Shown here piece by piece: positions 46,961 through 57,321 of a stretch of 64,000 nucleotides of DNA; position 1 is the stretch's first letter, and every line of letters begins with the position of its first letter. The DNA comes from Zanthoxylum bungeanum (taxonomy: Eukaryota > Streptophyta > Magnoliopsida > Sapindales > Rutaceae), in NCBI GenBank assembly GCA_019454045.1, contig SKCR01017983.1, forward strand, positions 109,107 to 173,106. Reading direction: 5' to 3'. Under the pieces are notes generated by a model. The model saw only the letters and a program-made list of their open reading frames with translations. It was not told where the DNA came from and did no database searches. Position numbers and translations under genes: made by a program.

Positions 46961-48520
46961 CTCGCCCCTAGAATGCCATACCCGGCAGAAACTGATCTGA
47001 TGCTATGTGGGCCTTCCCCCCAAAATGCCATACCCGTCAGAAACTGATCTGATGCTATGTGGGCCTCGCCCCCAGAATGCTATATCTGGCAGAACTGATC
47101 TGATGTCTTAATACTCGGAGTGACGTACCTGGTTGATCTGATATCTTCATACCCGGAGTGTCGTACCTGGCAAACTGATCTGATGTCTCCATACTCGGAG
47201 TGCCGTACCTAGCAAACTGATCTGATAATGATGTGGGCCTCGCCCCCAGAGTGCCATACCCGGCAAGACTGATTCTGATGATGATGCAGTGGGCCCTCGA
47301 CCCTGGGACGAATCCCGAAACTAGAACTTATGATGCAGTAGGCCCTCGACCCTAGGACGCATCCTGGAACTGCAACAGACAACGGGGGTACCTCGACCCT
47401 GGGACGCATCCCAATACCGCTGACAATGTGGGTCTCGCCCTCAAACTGATGATGTAATGGATCCTCGACCCTGGGATGCATCCCAGAACTACGACTGATG
47501 ATGCAGTGGGCCCTCGACCCCGGGACGCATCACGGAACTGCAATAGACAACGGGGGCACCTCGACCCAATACCGCTGACAAAGTGGACCTTGCCCTCAAA
47601 CTGATACTGATATGGGCCTCGCCCCCAGATTGATACTGATGTGGGTCTCGCCCCCAAACTGATACTGATATGGGCCTCGCCCCCAGACTGGTACTGATGT
47701 GGGCCTCGCCCCCAAAATGATACTGATACGGGCCTCGCCCCCATGCTGATATTGTCGTGGGCCTCGCCCCAAACTGATACTGATATGGGCCTTGCCCCCA
47801 GACTGATCCTGATGTGGGCTTCGGCCCTGGGATCAATTCCTTGGATTCATTCCAAATTCTGACGACGTGGGCTTCGGCCTTGGGATTCATTCCAAATTCT
47901 GACGACGTGGGCCTCGTCCCTGGGATTCATTCCCTGGATTCATTCCAAATTCTGACGACGTGGGCCTCGGCCCTAGGATTCATTCCAAATTCTGACAATA
48001 TGGGCCTCGGCCTGGGATTCATTCCAAAACTCTGCTGATGTGGGTCTCGACCCTGGGATTCTTTCCCAGATTCTTTCCAAATTTTGACGACGTGGGCCTC
48101 GGCCCTGAGATTCATTCCCAAAACTACTGACAATATTGGCCTCGACCCTGGGATTCATTCCTGATGTTGCTGATAATGTGGGCGTCGACCTTAAGTTGAT
48201 ACTGATGTGGGCCTCGCCCCAAACTCATATTGATGTGGGCCTCGCCCCCAGACTGAAACTGATGTGGGTCTTGCCCCAAAACTGATACTGACATGGGCCT
48301 CGCCCCAAACTGATGTGGGCCTCGCCCCAAACTGATACTGATATGGGCCTCAACCTCGGGACTCATCCCCAAACGAATACTAATATGGGCCTCGACCCCA
48401 AACTGAAACTGATGTGGGCCTAGCCCAGAGTGATACTGATGTGGGCCTCGGCTCTGGGACTCATCCCCAAAACTGCTGATGATGTGGGCCTCAACCCTGG
48501 GACTTATCCCCAAAACTACT
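46960..48520 (-). repeat. Tandem array 3: GGGCCTCGCCC units
   Basis: Units of about 30-40 bp (GATGTGGGCCTCGCCCC, ACTGATACTGATATGGGC) alternate with longer ones (CTGGGATTCATTCCAAATTC, GACGACGTGGGCCTCGG). The array is homologous to the 3' UTR array of the autonomous Tat (32510-33060) but about three times longer. Confidence 0.85.
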
Positions 48521-48720
48521 ACTCATATGTTGCTAATTCTGGTTGTCTAGTCTTTGCCGCTTTCTCTTATTCTTCTTTGAAACCTGTGAATACAAAACGA
48601 AACAAACACAAAAAGAATGCAAAATACGTTACGTGTATGCATGCATGCATGAATGAATTTCCTATTACGTTGGGTTAGGTCTTCCGCCAGTTCTCCAGGT
48701 GATTGCTCAGTCTCTTCTCT
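48521..48720 (-). other. Remnant of the region just 3' of Tat pol
   Basis: GTTGGGTTAGGTCTTC and the following ~50 bases match 33180-33240, which spans the pol stop in the autonomous element. This marks the right limit of the deleted gag-pol. Confidence 0.7.
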
Positions 48721-48729
48721 GGTCTCATG

Positions 48730-49770
48730 ACTCAATATCTTGTTATGTCCTTGATTCGCGATGTGGTAGACTGGTCGCCCCCAGTCTTGGTTTAGCTTTC
48801 TGCTCTCCGCTGTTTGTACTTGGTCAAAATGAACCACATGGTGGGGCCTTCTATATCATCATACTATGCTACGAAATAGTCTCAATAGTTATACATATCA
48901 TTGTCCTCAAAGAATGCCTAGTAATGAAACCAAAGAACTTTCAAAACACCCAATGCAACTCAAATCCAAGTCTTTGAATAAATGATCTAAGCCAGACTCA
49001 AAGTGTGTGTGTGCAAAGGTTCCTTTGCAGATTCATCCCCAGGTAAGCTAACTCAATGATTTTGTTTCAAAAATCGGGATCGATGGGTCAAACCAACCTA
49101 AATGTCTCAATTATGCCTGCAGTTGCTTTTCTGTGCTCAATGTGGTATGGTTTTCTTTCTCTTTTATCTCTTTCTTTTTTTCTTTTCATTTTGAACTTCT
49201 TTTTTTTTTTTCTTTCTTTTTTTTTTTTTTTCTTTTTTTTTTCAACACACCTACCCTTTAAGGTAGCATTTCTCCTCATGGTGGTCCTAATACTCGTCCA
49301 TGGGTAGCTTCACGCTTATCGGTTATAGGTGGTTCAATTCTTTTCTTCAGAGACTTTTCATTCATTTTCAACCATACCACACATCATAACATAAGCAAAT
49401 CAAAATAGACATCTAAGCAAACGGTCATTCATCGACCTATGATTTCTTCAACTAGTCACTTTGCTAACTACTCAGGTTTTCACTGCTAATAACCTATAGT
49501 GAAGTGCTTACGAGTCTAACATAGATTAATCATTCAAAGTATCAGATAAAAGCACATCAAGAGTTTATCGTTTCTAAGATTTCACCCTAAGGCAAACGAT
49601 TTCATCATTGGACTTATGTCTAACTATCAATGACTAAAAACAAATAATTTTTTCTTTCTTTTTTTTCTTTTCTTCTTTTTTTTTTTTCTTTTTTTTTTTG
49701 AAGGCCCACCATGGTCTTTCTATCATTGCCGTAAAATTTTCTGTTTCTCGGCTTCCTTTTTCCCGATGTC
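48730..49770. other. Unrelated ~1-kb filler in place of gag-pol
   Basis: Sequence with no match to the autonomous Tat in this window, lying exactly where gag-pol should be. It includes two long T/C tracts (49175-49243 and 49647-49700; A/G-rich on the element's sense strand) and a possible splice donor CAGGTAAGC (near 49040). The small open frames here (48699-48977, 49056-49307) have no recognised domain. Origin unknown: host fragment or other repeat. Confidence 0.6.
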
Positions 49771-50437
49771 AATGTTTGCTAAACTCTTCTTGACAAGTCT
49801 TCTTTTCCTAACCCAACGGATATCTATGATGGCTTTTAAGACACGGGTTTAACATGATGCATGTATGCATGAGATGCATGTGATGTATGAGACACAATAT
49901 GCATGGGTTTATCAAAAGCATAAAGGGTGGCCCATTTAGGTCATACAACTATGGTTCACATGTGGGTTTACAGAAGTGTGGACAAAGGCTCTCGTTTGAC
50001 GAAGGATTACCCACAACTAGGACTCCCCACTTAAGGGTTCAAGCGACCAAGTGAGTGCACACTTTTTTATACCTTATGGTACGTGCCAACGAGTTACGGT
50101 GTGTGACTAACTGTCGAATGGATTTCCCGTTGTAGATTCCCCAGAGGGAGGGTGGAGCGAGGCTCTCTTAAGTACCCAAGCCCCTTAGGCTCTTATCGCT
50201 TGGTGTCAGGAATAAACAACGAGTCCTCTAAACTAGTCTGTCACAACGAGCTACAAGTAATGATTATCTAGGTGCCTTCACAGCTTTTCCCCGAGGGGTA
50301 GTGAATGAAGGAAGACACCCAACCATCACCTAGCTTCAACAAAGCCTTTGATTAACCCCTCAACCCACTATAGAAACGGTCAACTAATGCAAAAATTATA
50401 CACATCATAAGACATGATTTCGGGGCCGATTCTCTAT
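49771..50437 (-). other. Leader and gag-start remnant of the non-autonomous Tat
   Basis: The part near 49800-49860 corresponds to the gag start of the autonomous copy (CTAACCCAACGG, ATCTATGATGGCTTTTAAGAC), with the ATG region disrupted. 49935-50437 matches the Tat leader, including the block shared with Copia F (50108-50340). Confidence 0.75.
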
Positions 50438-50454
50438 CCCCAGTGGAGTAGCCA
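50438..50454 (-). other. Primer binding site of the non-autonomous Tat
   Basis: Minus strand TGGCTACTCCACTGGGG, identical to the autonomous site except for one base. Confidence 0.82.
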
Positions 50455-50457
50455 GAC

Positions 50458-52534
50458 TGTAGACAACAGAAACTGACGACGCTGTTCTAGGCTCGCGGCC
50501 TAGTTGGGAGTACGAAATAACATAGAGTCGCCACCCGGTGTGAACCGGGACAAAGATTTAAGGCCGCACTCACCCCTCGCAAGGGAAGACCTCAAACCGT
50601 TGGGTTCGGAATGGTCCCTTACTTATGTCACTTGTGATGATATGATTTGTGCAATAAACTAACCGAATCTATTCAAACATTCATGCTCAAGGGTACTTAG
50701 ATCTAACATGCTTTCATCCAAATAACTCCACGCAATATAACTCACGAGCATATTGAACCATTAAACCAAAGTAAACAAATAACTAATTAAACATAAACAT
50801 AAACTAAACGAAACATCATGCATAAAGAATGAAGAAACAACATGCTAAATAACACAATCATGCTTTGAAAATTAAATAACAAACTAAATTAAACTCATGC
50901 TTAAAATAATAAATTAACGGCCTAGAACTATGACATCTCAAATACAAATTGGATGAGACGAGATACGTGCATCTTAAGTGGTACGTGGCGTTGTATCCGA
51001 GTGCAGACCGCATACCGTCCATTCGGAATCGGCTACGGAATTTACGTCCGGGTTTCCATCCGATATACCATAAAAGGAACAACATCCGCTCATCCAACAA
51101 TCACATCATGCCTCAAACGACTCTCATGCAATAATATTTTAAAATAAATAAAATGAAATGAAAGAAGATAAGTAAGAAGGTGCCCTCAGGTCTAACCTTT
51201 TTTGTTGTCTCACGAAAGGGCGTTACACATCCGTTGGAAGGGTGAATGATCCGCAACTCTTTTGGTTCACCAACTCAACGTCTTTCCTCGCTGTTTTGTT
51301 GTTCGGGCTGCTGTTTTTACTCCATTTCACACGTGTTTTGCTGCTGTTTTTCAGGCCACTGTTTTGGTTGTTTGGGGACTGTTTTGGGATAATTTAAGGG
51401 CTAAAGGGATGCTGTTTTGAGGTTTTTTAGGGGGAACTTTATGCAGTTTTTTGGTACAGTTTTAGGGTGGTTTTATCGCTGTTTTATTGGTTGTTTTGGG
51501 TTAGTTTCGGGACTGATTTGCGGCTGAATTGGGCTGGTTTTGTGGCGCTTGAATAAGGGTTTCATGGGGTTGTTGGCTTATGAATGGGTGATGGCTAATG
51601 AAGGCTAGGTAGTCTGCTTGGTTTATGCGTGAAGGGAAATGGCGTTGAGGGGCAGGGGGCTTTGTGAGGCGTGATGGGCTGATGGCGTTAAGGGGCATAT
51701 GTCTTTGTGAGGCGTGGCGTGAGGAGGCTTAGGGCCGTGTGGAGCAGGCAACGTGTGGCTAAGGTGCAGGCTATTGAATGCGTTGGCTAGTGGCTTTTGG
51801 CTTGTTGTGGTGTGGTCGTGTAGAGAAGGTTTTGGAGAGTTGTTGAATGGCGAGTGGCGTGAGTGACCTAGGTTTATTTCCTTTGTGTTTTCCGTGAGAA
51901 TGAGCCGGTGAGGGTTGAATGTGTGGGTTAAGGGTTCTTTTTATAGGCCAAATGAGGGGATTTACCTTGTTAGGGAAGAAATATGATTTGTGTATTAATT
52001 GGAGATATCTTTTAATTTAGTATGTGATAAGGAAATCTTTAATTAGGGGAATTGATTTGATTTGTTCTTTTTAATTAAGGATATGATTTATTTAAATTGG
52101 TAGGTGATTTAATTAAATTAGGAATGTGAATTATTTTAATTAGGAATGTTATTATGGAATTTATTTGAATCTGTTAATTTGGGAAAGGAATTTAATTTGT
52201 GACATGTGTTTTAATTTAATTGGATTTATTTAGTTTAAGAATGTGATTTAATTTAATTTAATTTAAGTTTAATTAATTGGTTTTAATTTAATTTGTGTCA
52301 TGTATTTTAAATGTTTTAATTATTTTTGGATGTGATTTAATGGATTTGGTGTGGTTTTTAAAACAGAGGTCCAACAAGCGAACCCGAAGCGAAACACGCG
52401 AGTTAACTCTGACAAAATTCTAATTTCCAACTTTCCCTTCCAACGTCTGTTTCCCGCGGCTTTCACAAACTAAAAGGTAGTGTCTCCATACGAAACTCAT
52501 CATCGGGCTTATATGCAAAAATGCAGTGCCTACA
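50458..52534 (-). repeat. 5' LTR of the non-autonomous Tat
   Basis: A 2,077-bp LTR starting TGTAGACAACAG (plus) and ending CCTACA, followed by the ATTAC duplication. It pairs with 43462-45550. Confidence 0.92.
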
Positions 52535-52539
52535 ATTAC

Positions 52540-53951
52540 CCAAACTATAAAATAAACCATTATAAAATGGTGATATTAGAATTCATCACAACCCCATATA
52601 ACTAACTTAGTCGACACATAACTAGGGCTAGTAAAAACTTAAATAAAATAAAATACATAAAGTAAATGCTGAAAATTAATTGCTGAAAAGTAAATGATGG
52701 AAAGTAAATGCTGAAATTAAATACTGAAAAGTAAATGCTGAAAAGTAAATTGCTGAAAGTAAATAAAGTAAAAGTACAATAAATTAAAATGCTGAGGTAA
52801 AAGGATCCACTTTTATTACTTCTATTTTAGATATCTCCCTTAATATAAATATTAACTTTGCATGATAATTACCAACCAGCCATATAGGAAGTCTCCAGAT
52901 TAAAGTCAATTAATAATTAATTACCAACCGATCAATCAGGTGGTATCCAGTTTAGTCAGGTTAAAACATTTAGTTAATTACCAACCGACCAATATGGCGG
53001 TATCCTCGTTAAGTTAGGTTTTAACTAGTTTATATATTATAATTAAATGAGATTAATCTAAATTTAGTAATAAAAGTTATACCTTTTACCCCAGCAAAGG
53101 GAAGTTACCTCCTCATTACTGAAAAGCAAAAACTGAAAATTAAAGAAAGAAAAGTACTGTACGTAAAAGTAAATTGCGGAAAGTAAAAACTGAAAAGTAA
53201 AGAAAAGAAAGTGCGAAAGCGGAATTAATTACTAAAAGTTATAAATAAACAAACAAGATACAATCTTCTTAGTATTCTTAAGGAATTCCTTAGAATAAAG
53301 TATGAATTTACAAATGAAATGGCTTGGTATTTATAGGCAAAATTTTGCCTCCATCAAATCATCCACAAATCCATTATTAATTGCTCCACTAATTGCTCAC
53401 TAATTCTATTGCTCCACCAAATCCATTATTATTGCTCCACTAAATGCTTATCATGTTGGTGGTGATTTGATAAATTTTATTATTTATTCTTAATTTATTT
53501 TTTACTTTGAAAATGATTGAAAGTGACTTTATAATTACACACAGCACACTTCTGGATAGTTCATCAATTTCGGGCATGAAATATTCAGAACTCAAAATTA
53601 TTTTTTGTCTTTCAAAGTTGTAGATTTTGCGTCTTCTATAATCTGGAACTTGAATCAGCTCAATCCGATATCGGAGTACAAAGTTATGCCCGAAATACAA
53701 CAGATGCTAAAACTGGAATTTCCAAAACTGCACTTCGTTAAAACGCCCTTTCAAGTTTCCAATCTCCAAAATTAATATGTCAAGTCCAATATTTGCCCTT
53801 ATTTGACCCACATTTCGTCCTAAATGATTTCATTGTGTCCCAAAATTATTTTATCTGCAAAATAAACTAAAAAACACATCAAAATGTTCATCAAACCCGA
53901 GAAACTAAACAATATTAAGTAAAAGGGGCGGTAAATAATTGGATATATTTT
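52540..53951 (-). repeat. Athila-like 3' LTR, main segment
   Basis: Continues the LTR after the Tat insertion. The part 53456-53951 matches the right LTR piece 56817-57306. The minus-strand start TGATGAGCGG is absent here: the match stops at GATATATTTT, so about 10 terminal bases have been lost or replaced. It includes a run of GCTGAAAAGTAAATG-like repeats near 52660-52760 (plus strand). Confidence 0.75.
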
Positions 53952-54992
53952 GTAAGTAAAAAGGTAGTGAAACTAATGCACACAAAAGCAAAAAACAAGA
54001 AAAGAGAATAAAGATGTTAGTGACTATCAGTGAAACTCTACTCCAAGTTACTAGTTGTTTTCTTTCTTTCTTTCTAAATTACTGAATAAGTAAATTCTCC
54101 GATTATTTTTACCATTCTTCATATATACAGCCAACAAAATATTAAACCTTTTTTGCAGCAATGGAATAATTTTTCTGATTTTTTTCTTTGATTTTTTTTT
54201 CTATTTTTTATTTATACAATATCTTCCGTCTATGTAGCGAGTGTTGGGTCGGTGGCTCCCAAACCAGTTGGCTTTAGGGCACCAGGTGTTAAGACCCCCT
54301 ACGAACTTAATTACTCAGACTTCAGATATATATATTTTTGCAGCATCTTTGATCCATGTAACGAGCTTTGGGCCAGTGACTCCCAAACCAGTTGGTTTTA
54401 GGGCACTAGGTGTTAAAAACACCCTTACAGACTTAATAACTACTCGGATCTCAGATTTTTTTTTTTTACTCCATTGCTTTTTGAGATGCTTCCTCCAATT
54501 AAACTAGAGCACTGAATATTACAAACTTTTCAATTTTAGTTCATGTCCGTATGTTTCTATGTATGTTGATAATATCTGCTAACTGAACATATGAAGATCC
54601 ATTTTAGTCCGTTTTATGGAGAATTTACAAATTAAATAATTTAAAATGAAATAAACAAAAATAACTTATTTCGAAAAATAGGCTTGAGATGCGTATCAGG
54701 AGTGGAAACTCCTTACTCAGCTATCTTTCACCAATTTCACCCTTTAGTCAAAATAAAACCACAAAAACACAAAATATTTTTTTTAATTTTTGAAAAGTTT
54801 TCAATTTTTTTGTATTTTTCAAAACATTTTGGACTAAAAATAAAAATAAAAACAACACACAACTAAAAATAAGATACTAATCAACTAATTCCCTCCCCCA
54901 AACCTAAATGAGACATGTCCCCCAACGACTTAAACAGTAGAAGAAGAGTTTAGAAGATAATACCTGGTTAACTGAAAGTCTTACACGAAAAG
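53952..54992 (-). other. Athila-like 3' non-coding region
   Basis: A direct repeat with period about 122 bp lies at 54235-54303 and 54357-54427, marked by CTCCCAAACCAGTTGG and TAGGGCAC(C/T)AGGTGTTA. A short block near 54690 (GAGTAAGGA, GATACGCATC on the minus strand) echoes the block upstream of LOG at about 55.93 kb. On the minus strand GTCGTTGGGGGACATGTC and CTCATTTAGGTTTGGGGG, just after LOG, are Athila-type words. Confidence 0.65.
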
Positions 54993-55646
54993 TTAAAGGT
55001 TAAGATCCAGATTAATCCGACGCCTCTTACCACGATCGTCCTCGGACCAATTTATCTTTGAAATGATAGGGTCAACTTGTGGTTCATAGGCTAAGAGTTG
55101 GTCAATTAGATCCGGAGCAGTTCTGGCAGTAAAGTGTAGTTCTTTTAAAGGTTTTGACACGAACCCATTTCTTCGGGCATCATCAAGAAACACACAAAGA
55201 AAATCATGAAATCCATCAACGTTAAACAGCCCAATTGGTTTCTGGTGTATGTTCAGGTTCGCCCAAGATAGAACTATAAGAATTTCCTCCAATGTACCCA
55301 AGCCACCTGGCAAAGCTATAAAAGCATCAGCACGGTTAATCATTTCTACCAATCGTTCCGACATACCTGGCACGATCAGTTCATCTCCGTTTGATGATCC
55401 AATAAGATTTGCGTCTGCCAAGGGTTTTGGGATTATTCCCAAAACGTGACTGCCTCCCTCCCGTACAGCCTTTGAAACGATCCCCATTAGTCCAAGATTG
55501 CATCAGCCATATATTAAGTGCATATTCCTTGCAGCTAAGACTCGACCCAATTCATGTGCTGCTTCTACGTATTGTGGCTTAACACCAACACTACTACCGC
55601 AAAACACACAGATGTTTTCAACTCGTCTTCTTGAAGTGGCTTCCAT
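54993..55646 (-). pseudogene. Retro-carried LOG cytokinin-activating enzyme, one nonsense codon
   Basis: Minus-strand reading frame of 217 codons from the ATG at 55646 (MEATSRRRVENICVFCGSS) to a stop at 54993, intact except for a TGA at 55505-55503 (codon 48). The TGA falls in the nucleotide-binding motif: IYG-stop-CNLGLMG where the family has YGGG-x-x-GLMG. Downstream, VLGIIPK, MSERLVEM (the conserved Arg) and the signature LPGGLGTLEE are intact, as is the end of the fold. Length matches LOG proteins, which release active cytokinin bases from nucleoside 5'-monophosphates in the cytosol. Plant LOG genes normally have several introns; none is present, so a processed mRNA was captured. It lies in the sense orientation of the Athila-like element. 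Confidence 0.88.
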
Positions 55647-56165
55647 TTTATATATTTCTTTCTTAAATCTAGATGCCTTCCAAAGTGCAATACGAGCTGA
55701 ATTTACAGTACCTGAAACGGGTGAGTAATAATAGCACTAATATCTTCCAAATGAAGCTTGTTAGCTAAACAACAAAATGAATCGTGAAAGGTCAAAAAGT
55801 CTGGATCTTGTCTATGAAAATAAAAGAAAATAACAAAAGAAAAGCAAATCAAAACAATTATTAAGGCAACAGAATTATGTACGCAATACGCCACTCGCTT
55901 AGTATAAATTCATTAGGATGCGTCTCAAGAATCCATTCCTTACTCAGACATCTCTAATGAATTATCTCTTATCTTTTCCAAACACCATTCATTCTGTCTT
56001 ATGCTTTGGTTGAGCTTTTCCCTACAAAAATAACACACAAAATTAAAAACTATACAACATGTATACACAAAATATAAAAACAGAAATTACAACAAATTGC
56101 ATGGGTTGCCTCCCTGCTAGCACTAAATTTTTCATCTTCAGCCAGACGTGACTGAAATCTATCTG
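55647..56165 (-). other. Athila-like sequence upstream of LOG
   Basis: Matches 1200-1690 (plus) of the first copy: GGGAGGCAACCCATGC (inverted near 56105), the GACGCATCC block and the GTCAAAAAGTCTGGATC block. The similarity runs up to, and perhaps about 35 bp past, the TTTCAG at 55707 that precedes the LOG leader. No separate gene. Confidence 0.65.
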
Positions 56166-56684
56166 TTAAGGAGGTTTCAGCGTCGTTTTGGATGTCCGAT
56201 TAAAGACAATCCCGTGAGCGTTGCTTTTGAAGGGTCTCTTCCAACGGTAAATGGGCAAAAAGACTTTTGTCCCATTCAGTGCTTGTGCCACATTTTTAAC
56301 CTTTGTTGCTCCAGTGGTTCCTGCAAAGAAAGAAAGAAAATCAGGAGGTCTCGTATGATGCTTGACTTGGAATGGAAGTTCCATTCTGTCAAGCTTCTGG
56401 GTGATATCTTTGATTTGTACTCCCTGATACAGCGATGTTTCTCCTGAATGCTCTGGATTTTCAATTTGGTCTAACAGTTGCTCCTCCATTTGCTCTGTTT
56501 CTTGCTCCACCTTTTTTTCACATATGTATTTGAAAATTTCCATATTCAGCTCTTCATCCGTCATCTGTGAAATGCATGCTCCATCAGTATCTGCTTGAGG
56601 ATGTAAAGATGTTTCTGACATTAGGTTTTCATCCTCTGATACGACTGGAATGGATGGTTCAGGTAGTTCTTCATCAAACATCAT
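56166..56684 (-). CDS. Athila-like element ORF, gag-derived, function unknown
   Basis: An open frame of 172 codons without stops, starting MMFDEELPEPSIPVVSEDEN. The N-terminal half is acidic (TDEELNMEIFKYICEKKVEQ) and may form a helix or coiled coil; the C-terminal half is basic (ELPFQVKHHTRPPDFLSF, PIYRWKRPFKSNAHG, NRTSKTTLKPP). It matches the C-terminal part of the frame at 737-1195 on the other strand, where upstream codons include a gag-type zinc knuckle. The frame continues upstream to about 56816, where it is cut by fusion to LTR sequence. Therefore it is probably a 5'-truncated gag-like protein. I know no function for the C-terminal part. Confidence 0.55.
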   Translation of the reverse strand: MMFDEELPEPSIPVVSEDENLMSETSLHPQADTDGACISQMTDEELNMEIFKYICEKKVEQETEQMEEQLLDQIENPEHSGETSLYQGVQIKDITQKLDRMELPFQVKHHTRPPDFLSFFAGTTGATKVKNVAQALNGTKVFLPIYRWKRPFKSNAHGIVFNRTSKTTLKPP

Positions 56685-56816
56685 GGTAAAGCATGCTCCA
56701 AGATCTTCATTTTGAGGATTGAAAGTTTGATCCTCCGTTGTTGGTGCAGTTGGTACAAATAGATCAGCTTCATCCTCGTCAGAATCTGAATAATAAAAGG
56801 TAAATAAAGACTTTGC

Positions 56817-57316
56817 AGGTGATTTGATAATTTTATTATTATTTATTAATTTATTTTTTGCTTTGAAAAAGATTGAAAGTGACTTTAATAATTACACACA
56901 GCACACTTCTGGATAGTTCATCAATTTCGGGCATGAAATCTTCAGAACTCGAAATTATTTTGTTTTTAAAAGTTGTAGATCTTTGAGTCTTCTTTAATCT
57001 GGAACTTGAATCAGCTCAATCCGATATTGGAGTACAAAGTTATGCCCGAAAATACGACAGATGCGTAAAACTGGAATTTCCAAACTGCAATTCGTTAAAA
57101 CGCCCTTTCAAGTTTCCAATCTCCAAAATTAATATGTCAAGTCCAATATTTGCCCTTATTTGACCCACATTTCGTCCTAAATGATTTTCATTGTGTCCCA
57201 AAATTATTTTATCTGCAAAATAAACTAAAACACATCAAAATGTTCATCAAACCGAGAAACTAAACAAAATATTAAGTAAAAGGGGCGGTAAATATTGATA
57301 TATTTTCCGCTCATCA
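56817..57316 (-). repeat. Athila-like 5' LTR, first 500 bp only
   Basis: Minus strand starts TGATGAGCGGAAAATATATC at 57316 and matches 53456-53951 closely. At 56817 it switches abruptly to the gag-derived ORF, so the remaining ~1.4 kb of LTR, PBS and gag start are deleted. Confidence 0.82.
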
Positions 57317-57321
57317 CGTGT

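Larger units (their letters stand above)
43462..52534 (-). mobile_element. Non-autonomous Tat element
   Basis: A 9,073-bp element flanked by perfect ATTAC duplications (43457-43461, 52535-52539). LTRs 43462-45550 and 50458-52534 look about 98-99% identical by eye, so this is probably the youngest insertion in the window. PPT, PBS and leader match the autonomous Tat, but gag-pol is absent. The internal 4.9 kb holds tandem repeats and about 1 kb of unrelated sequence. It likely moves with proteins from autonomous Tat elements (inference). Confidence 0.93.
42979..57316 (-). mobile_element. Athila-like element carrying a LOG gene copy
   Basis: Inserted in the Tat 5' LTR with CGTGT duplicated at 42974-42978 and 57317-57321. 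On the minus strand it starts TGATGAGCGG, the common Athila LTR start, and ends CGCCGGTCT. It contains a truncated 5' LTR (57316-56817), a gag-derived ORF (56684-56166), Athila-type non-coding sequence, an intronless LOG copy (55646-54993), more non-coding sequence, and a 3' LTR (53951-42979, split by a Tat insertion). No protease, RT or integrase is present, so it must be non-autonomous. Confidence 0.85.

Noticed and set aside
47209..48513. Minus-strand ORFs rich in GRGPHQYQ-like peptides (also 32512-33145)
   Set aside because: Translations of the GGGCCTCGCCC tandem repeats in Tat 3' regions. No start context, no domain, and copies are in different frames.
46430..48520. CRISPR-like array of repeats
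   Set aside because: The repeats are contiguous, of variable length and without unique spacers, and lie inside a plant retrotransposon.
55503..55505. TGA in LOG as a readthrough or selenocysteine codon
   Set aside because: Higher plants lack selenocysteine machinery, and the site replaces a conserved Gly of the nucleotide-binding motif; a simple point mutation is the better reading.
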